From JANXVY01 sp038329675 (lineage in GTDB: Bacteria; Pseudomonadota; Alphaproteobacteria; Rhizobiales; Hyphomicrobiaceae), in NCBI GenBank assembly GCA_038329675.1, contig JBBQNE010000050.1, positions 1 to 18,906 on the forward strand: 18,906 nucleotides of DNA, written 5' to 3'. The notes under the pieces are model-generated. The model worked only from the letters and a program-made list of their open reading frames with translations, had not been told where the DNA came from and searched no databases. A program made the translations under genes and the position numbers. Positions 16,172 through 18,906 of the stretch are shown here, piece by piece (within the stretch, counting starts at the first letter, position 1; the number at the start of each line of letters is the position of its first letter).

Positions 16172-17161
16172 ATGCGTCTTTTGAAGCCGATCGCTTTTGC
16201 GCTGACCCTAGCGCTCGGCGCGTTTGCCACCACCGTTCCAACGGAAACGGCCGCACGCGAAAACGCGTTCCTTAAGGCAAAAACCTGGGGCTACCAGCTT
16301 CGCAATCTTGATACCGAACCACGCAGATTGATTGCGGCTTCGGAATACGATCTCGTCGTCATCGACCACGCCCGTGGCGAAGACCGCAAGGAAATCGACC
16401 TGACGCCGCAAGAAGTCGCCGAGATGCAAAAGAAATCAGACGGCAGCCGTCGGCTCGTGATTTCGTATTTTTCGGTCGGTGAGAGCGAAGACTATCGCTA
16501 CTATTGGAAGCCGGAGTGGGATGCGAAGCACCCCTACTGGATGGGCAAAGAGAACAAAGACTGGAAGCACAACTTTGTTGTGCAGTACTGGCAGCCATCG
16601 TGGCAAAATATTTTGTTCGGATCGCCGAATGCATTCCTCGACAAGATCATCGCACAGGGCTTCGACGGCGTTTATCTCGACCGCGTCGATGCCTACTACT
16701 ATTTTGGCGACGATAGTGTTGCGCGGGGCCGCATGGTCGACCTTGTCAAAAAACTCGGCGCCTACGCCCGTGAGAAGAAACCAGGTTTTCTGATCATGGT
16801 GCAGAACGCCGAGGAGCTTCTGGATCGACCCGATTACCTCGAAGCGATTGACGGCATTGCCAAGGAAAGCTTGTTGTTTGGGATCAAGGGCCTCGGTAAA
16901 CCTAATCCGCGAGACGACATCGACGAAACCACGGCGCTGCTGCAAAAAGCTCATACGGTTGGTAAGGCTATTTTTGTCGTCGAGTATTTGCAGGATACCG
17001 GGAACATCCAGCTTGCCGCGCGTCGCATCAACGACCAGCTTGGCTGGTCGGTCTACATCGGGACCAAGGGACTTGGGCAACTTGCGAAATCACCGCTCGT
17101 GCCATCGCCGATGATTGGCGATGAAGATGAAATCGGGGCGGAGAAGAAAAAGAAGAAGTGA
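16172..17161 (+). CDS. Secreted GH114/TM1410-like putative glycoside hydrolase
   Basis: This 329-aa protein has a signal peptide (MRLLKPIAFALTLALGAFAT; cleavage near residue 28) and one TIM-barrel domain of the TM1410/MJ1477 type related to endo-alpha-1,4-polygalactosaminidases (GH114). Typical elements are WGYQLRN (39-45), YDLVVIDHA (59-67), RLVISYFSVGESEDYRYYW (94-112), FDGVYLDRVDAYYYF (164-178; candidate acidic residues D170 and D173), LIMVQNAEELL and FVVEYL. Such enzymes are thought to cut galactosamine-containing exopolysaccharide, but substrates are rarely shown. The tail is GAEKKKKK, strongly basic. ATG 16172 is chosen because GGAG lies 7 bases upstream and the signal peptide begins there; the ORF is open to 16028. 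Confidence 0.87.
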   Translation: MRLLKPIAFALTLALGAFATTVPTETAARENAFLKAKTWGYQLRNLDTEPRRLIAASEYDLVVIDHARGEDRKEIDLTPQEVAEMQKKSDGSRRLVISYFSVGESEDYRYYWKPEWDAKHPYWMGKENKDWKHNFVVQYWQPSWQNILFGSPNAFLDKIIAQGFDGVYLDRVDAYYYFGDDSVARGRMVDLVKKLGAYAREKKPGFLIMVQNAEELLDRPDYLEAIDGIAKESLLFGIKGLGKPNPRDDIDETTALLQKAHTVGKAIFVVEYLQDTGNIQLAARRINDQLGWSVYIGTKGLGQLAKSPLVPSPMIGDEDEIGAEKKKKK

Positions 17162-17195
17162 TGCCAGAGGCTGATGGCGGCGGCATTTGATCTGC

Positions 17196-17226
17196 AAAAA
17201 CCCGGCCGCTATACTTCAGCGGCCGC
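17196..17226 (-). terminator. Rho-independent terminator of metZ enclosing its stop codon
   Basis: On the minus strand CGGCCGC (17225-17219) pairs with GCGGCCG (17209-17203) around a 9-base loop, followed by GG and TTTTT (17200-17196). The 5' arm encodes the last alanines of MetZ, and the loop holds the final Glu-Val codons and most of the TAG stop codon. On the plus strand no T-run follows, so it would not terminate the GH114-like gene well, although the hairpin lies only 42 bases beyond that gene. Confidence 0.75.
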
Positions 17227-18423
17227 CGCGAGCCCTCGGTCGATGTCAGCCACGATATCGCGCGCTGCTTCGAGGCCGATCGATAGCCGAAGCATCCCGT
17301 CGCCGATCGCGAGTTCGGTGCGGGCCTCCGGCTTCAGACGCTGATGCGTTGTTGTTGCAGGGTGTGTGACCAACGATTTCGCGTCGCCGAGGTTGTTTGA
17401 AATCTTGAACAAACGCAGCGAGTTCATGAACGCGAATGCGGCAGGTTTCCCGCCCTTGAGCGACACCGTGATGATTTGACCGCCAGCCGACATCTGGCGC
17501 CGGGCTAGCTCGGCCTGCGGGAAATCTGGCCGGAAGGGGTACAACACCTGATCGACATTTGCGGCGTTCGCGAAGTGATCGGCGACATGCGCGGCCGTTT
17601 CGCATTGGGCTCGAACGCGCAACGGCATTGTTTCAAGGCTCTTCAACATGACCCAGGCATTGAACGGTGAAATCGCCGGGCCGGTCTGGCGCACGAAGAC
17701 GCCGAGGTGGTCTTTGACAAAAGATTGCCGACACAGCACCACGCCGCCAAGGCAACGGCCCTGGCCATCCATGTGTTTGGTGGCAGAATACACGACGACA
17801 TCGGCACCGAATTGAAGCGGCCGTTGCAACATTGGCGTCGCGAAAACGTTGTCGACGATCACGATTGCGCCGTTGCTATGGGCGATGTCGGCAACCGCTG
17901 CGATATCGATGATGTCGAGCGTCGGGTTGGCTGGCGATTCGAAAAACGCGACCTTGGTATTAGGCCGCATGGCGGCACGCCATTGCGATAAATCGCGGCC
18001 GTCAATCAAGGTCGTTGCGATGCCAAACCGCGGACAAAGGTCCTCAACGACGTAACGACACGATCCAAAGAGGGCCCGAGACGCGACGACATGGTCACCC
18101 GCTTTCAAGTAGCATAGCATCGCGGCGGTAACCGCGGCCATTCCGGTTGCCGTGGCACGAGCGGCCTCGGCGCCTTCGAGCAGGCGCACGCGCTCTTCAA
18201 ACATCGCAACCGTCGGGTTAGCGAAGCGGGAGTAGAGGTAGCCTGGTTCTTCGTCCTTGAAGCGGCGTTCGGCCTGTTCGGCGCTGTCGTAGACGTAGCT
18301 TTGGGTCAAATACAGCGCTTCGGACAGTTCGCCGTGCTGCGACCGTTGCGTTCCGCCGTGGACGAGCAGGGTTTCAGGCGCCCATTCGGACGGGGGCGGG
18401 GGAATTTTCGGGTCGGCAGGCAT
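17209..18423 (-). CDS. metZ: O-succinylhomoserine sulfhydrylase
   Basis: MetZ makes homocysteine directly from O-succinylhomoserine and sulfide, a PLP-dependent step of methionine synthesis. The 404-aa protein belongs to the Cys/Met metabolism PLP family. It shows ETLLVHGGTQRSQHGELSEALYLTQSYVYDSA near the N-terminus and YLYSRFANPT (62-71). FESPANPTLDIIDI and IVDNVFATPMLQRPLQFGADVV lead to YSATKHMDGQGR, with the PLP lysine K216. Late elements SLRLFKISNNLGDAKSLVTHPATTTHQ and IGDGMLRLSIGLE fit MetZ rather than cystathionine gamma-synthase. ATG 18423 has AGGA about 12 bases upstream, rather far. It is divergent from dcd across 99 bases, an arrangement common in alphaproteobacteria. I saw no SAM-II riboswitch in that short leader. 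Confidence 0.95.
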   Translation of the reverse strand: MPADPKIPPPPSEWAPETLLVHGGTQRSQHGELSEALYLTQSYVYDSAEQAERRFKDEEPGYLYSRFANPTVAMFEERVRLLEGAEAARATATGMAAVTAAMLCYLKAGDHVVASRALFGSCRYVVEDLCPRFGIATTLIDGRDLSQWRAAMRPNTKVAFFESPANPTLDIIDIAAVADIAHSNGAIVIVDNVFATPMLQRPLQFGADVVVYSATKHMDGQGRCLGGVVLCRQSFVKDHLGVFVRQTGPAISPFNAWVMLKSLETMPLRVRAQCETAAHVADHFANAANVDQVLYPFRPDFPQAELARRQMSAGGQIITVSLKGGKPAAFAFMNSLRLFKISNNLGDAKSLVTHPATTTHQRLKPEARTELAIGDGMLRLSIGLEAARDIVADIDRGLAAAAEV

Positions 18424-18487
18424 GAGCTTTTGGTGTCCTGGGCGGCGGGCGCGTCAGTGTGAGCTGTGAGCTAGTCGCCAGCCCAAC

Positions 18488-18516
18488 TTGGCGTCAAGGC
18501 GGGCTTGTCCTATCTT
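18488..18516 (+). promoter_or_regulatory. Sigma70-like promoter giving a leaderless dcd mRNA
   Basis: TTGGCG (18488-18493), a 17-base spacer and TATCTT (18511-18516) match a housekeeping promoter with few mismatches. Transcription would start about 7 bases after the -10 box, at 18523, which is the A of the dcd ATG. Consistent with this, no Shine-Dalgarno precedes dcd. The start site is predicted, not shown. Confidence 0.5.
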
Positions 18517-18522
18517 CGCGGC

Positions 18523-18906
18523 ATGGCTCTTCCTACCATAACGACAGAAACGACTAGTTCGACTGGTGTGCCTGCGGCGCACGCCACCGGCATTTTGCCA
18601 AGTCAGGCTATTCGAGCACTAGCCGTAGCTGGCGGTATCGTTAGTACAACGCCGCTCGCCGATGGCCAGATACAGCCAGCGAGTATCGATCTCCGGCTTG
18701 GACCGATGGCCTATCGGGTAAGGGCGAGCTTTTTGCCATCGGAGGGGCGGCCGGTTGTTGACCGGATCAAGGAACTCGCGCTGCATTCTTTCGAATTTGG
18801 GAAGGAAGGCAAGGTTCTGGAGGTCGGCTGCGTCTACATCGTACCGCTGATCGAGGGGTTGGTGCTTCCCGATGGCGTTTCCGCGATTGCCAACCCCAAA
18901 AGTTCG
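18523..18906 (+). CDS. dcd: dCTP deaminase, alphaproteobacterial long form, 5' part
   Basis: The enzyme converts dCTP to dUTP in thymidylate synthesis. I translated 128 codons from ATG 18523 to the right edge of the window; the reading frame is open throughout. ATGILPSQAIRALAVAGGI, then IQPASIDLRLGPMAYRVRASFLP, and LEVGCVYIVPLIEGLVLPDGVSAIANPKSS match the long (about 360-370 aa) 2'-deoxycytidine 5'-triphosphate deaminase of alphaproteobacteria. The final NPKSS is part of the conserved core; the remaining about two thirds, including most catalytic residues, are outside. There is no Shine-Dalgarno, so translation may begin on a leaderless message. It is divergent from metZ. Confidence 0.92.
   Translation, partial: MALPTITTETTSSTGVPAAHATGILPSQAIRALAVAGGIVSTTPLADGQIQPASIDLRLGPMAYRVRASFLPSEGRPVVDRIKELALHSFEFGKEGKVLEVGCVYIVPLIEGLVLPDGVSAIANPKSS

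Noticed and set aside
18424..18522. SAM-II riboswitch upstream of metZ
   Set aside because: The leader is short and shows none of the conserved pseudoknot sequence expected for SAM-II.
1..18906. tRNA or rRNA genes
   Set aside because: GTTCGA-type matches (for example near 2925 and 5605) fall inside ecm and ccr and lack cloverleaf arms; no rRNA-like sequence was seen.

Overview
The window reads as chromosomal DNA of an alphaproteobacterium, probably of the Hyphomicrobiales (Rhizobiales) type. The evidence is GC-rich coding DNA, a DnaA of alphaproteobacterial form, the long alphaproteobacterial-type dCTP deaminase placed divergently from metZ, and the two diagnostic enzymes of the ethylmalonyl-CoA (EMC) pathway side by side. 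I see no insertion sequence, prophage, CRISPR array, tRNA or rRNA. Most genes are core metabolism or cell envelope, with several small uncharacterised proteins between them. The taxonomic call is inference from gene content.

Left part (1-6562). The N-terminal 301 codons of dnaA run off the left edge on the minus strand. Upstream of it lie a single-domain rhodanese and a 589-base gap without a convincing gene. Then comes the EMC locus. On the minus strand, a 118-aa membrane protein, ethylmalonyl-CoA mutase (ecm) and a 135-aa membrane-anchored protein follow one another and look like one operon. Crotonyl-CoA carboxylase/reductase (ccr) diverges from them on the plus strand. Ccr makes ethylmalonyl-CoA from crotonyl-CoA and CO2; Ecm converts it to methylsuccinyl-CoA with B12. 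Together they imply acetyl-CoA assimilation, or glyoxylate regeneration for a serine cycle, without isocitrate lyase.

Middle part (6563-11333). This holds a DUF4259-like protein, a free-standing PII-like ferredoxin-fold protein, a YgjP/SprT-type zinc metallopeptidase-like protein on the minus strand, a 649-base gap rich in short direct repeats, a YihY/BrkB inner-membrane protein and proA (proline synthesis). proA starts one base after the yihY stop codon.

Right part (11334-18906). A secreted pentapeptide-repeat protein is followed by a YcbB-type L,D-transpeptidase that cross-links peptidoglycan. Convergent to it are prmB (methyltransferase for ribosomal protein L3) and a tiny membrane protein overlapping prmB by ATGA. 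Next are a secreted GH114/TM1410-like putative polysaccharide hydrolase, metZ (methionine synthesis) with a terminator built around its stop codon, and the first 128 codons of dcd, which has a promoter positioned to give a leaderless mRNA.

I did not find a clear new multi-gene system. The most promising unexplained items are the two small membrane proteins flanking ecm, paired TTGCA elements in the ccr control region, the PII-like protein without an obvious partner, and the predicted leaderless dcd transcript.
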